Of a stretch of DNA of 64,000 bases, positions 63,802 to 64,000 are shown piece by piece. Each line of letters starts with the position of its first letter. Position 1 is the stretch's first letter. Made by a program: the position numbers and the translations under genes. Below the pieces are notes generated by a model. That model worked only from the letters and a program-made list of their open reading frames with translations, had not been told where the DNA came from and ran no database searches. Origin of the DNA: Acidobacteriota bacterium. Its GTDB lineage: Bacteria > Acidobacteriota > Terriglobia > Bryobacterales > Bryobacteraceae. The stretch is taken from assembly GCA_014584705.1 (NCBI GenBank), contig JACTMJ010000006.1, positions 186,001 to 250,000 on the forward strand, given 5' to 3'.

Positions 63802-64000
63802 TCATTCTACCTCTGCGATTTTGCGGGGTGAATCAGATCGCAAGCGTAGTACTTCCCGGCAATCCGGCAAGAAGAAGCCCAACAAAACATCCCCGAAGGG
63901 CATCCCCGCCCCCGCCGCGCTCATGTTGTCCCCAGGAGATTCGCCGTCGAGCAATTGCTTTAGCACCACCGTGCCCGAAAATTGGACTAGATCCCCAAGA
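63802..64000 (-). CDS. Possible C-terminus of a gene cut by the window edge
   Basis: Reading the minus strand from the edge, 65 codons stay open before a TGA at 63802-63804. The stretch includes 'VVLKQLLDGESPGDN', 'MPFGDVLLGFFLPD' and 'SPRKIAEVE'. The codon use looks fairly like a gene, but a run of this length could occur by chance in GC-rich DNA. No family is recognised. If real, it precedes the caspase operon in the same direction, 210 bases away. Confidence 0.4.
   Translation of the reverse strand, partial: LGDLVQFSGTVVLKQLLDGESPGDNMSAAGAGMPFGDVLLGFFLPDCREVLRLRSDSPRKIAEVE

Overview
The window is GC-rich bacterial chromosomal DNA, coding-dense, with no phage, insertion sequence, plasmid or CRISPR signature. 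The gene content points to an Acidobacteriota member, probably of the Bryobacterales/Solibacter group. The clues are an Oar-like TonB-dependent receptor with an N-terminal carboxypeptidase-regulatory domain, an ECF sigma factor of the ADY/TIGR02999 type paired with a TPR-bearing Ser/Thr kinase, exported sulfatases and a sialidase with Tat-like leaders, a PD40 propeller protein with the N-terminal domain common in this phylum, a PEP-CTERM protein, and a YpdA-type reductase. The phylum assignment is inference from gene families; no rRNA is present.

Layout. 1-4.6 kb: end of a DUF4332 protein, queD, a BadF-type sugar kinase, pgk and a sulfatase. 4.6-5.7 kb: a gene-poor gap with a decayed repressor fragment. 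5.7-13 kb: TonB-dependent receptor, PD40 sensor-like membrane protein and PEP-CTERM protein. 13-19.7 kb: DUF4126, DksA-type zinc finger, DUF3825, sialidase, aldo/keto reductase and a dolichyl-phosphate-sugar synthase-like GT2. 19.7-28.1 kb: a co-directional run of lysS, a LolC/E-type permease and a glycan block (GT39, GT4, small protein, multidomain GT2). 28.1-38.3 kb, minus strand: ypdA-like and alaS, then (past a plus-strand sulfatase at 31.9-33.4 kb) eda, GT9, msbA, yicC and gmk, transcribed toward decreasing coordinates with overlapping or closely spaced ends. 38.4-47.9 kb: M28 peptidase, ECF sigma factor plus kinase, tRNA-Ser(GCU), a DedA/VTT protein, an esterase, an MFS permease and a PLP decarboxylase. 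48-56.4 kb: iodotyrosine-deiodinase-like flavoprotein, JAB-like protein, OPT transporter, a glycosyltransferase-like gene divergent from an HprK-like kinase/nucleotidyltransferase pair, and a Tat-exported Gfo/Idh/MocA oxidoreductase with a strong bidirectional terminator. 56.4-64 kb, minus strand: MFS_3 exporter, DUF421, a small membrane protein, a CBS protein, and a three-gene operon of two DUF4384 proteins and a secreted caspase-PEGA-TPR protein, followed by a partial ORF at the right edge.

How the parts connect. Several genes build or export envelope polysaccharide and lipid (GT39/GT4/GT2, GT9, MsbA, LolC/E). A second group scavenges and processes glycans (TonB receptor, sulfatases, sialidase, sugar kinase, Gfo/Idh/MocA, KDPG aldolase). 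The less understood parts are the caspase/DUF4384 operon with three direct repeats at an exact 20-bp period upstream, the HprK-like kinase/nucleotidyltransferase pair, and the deiodinase-like flavoprotein that keeps the substrate-lid residues of its animal relatives.
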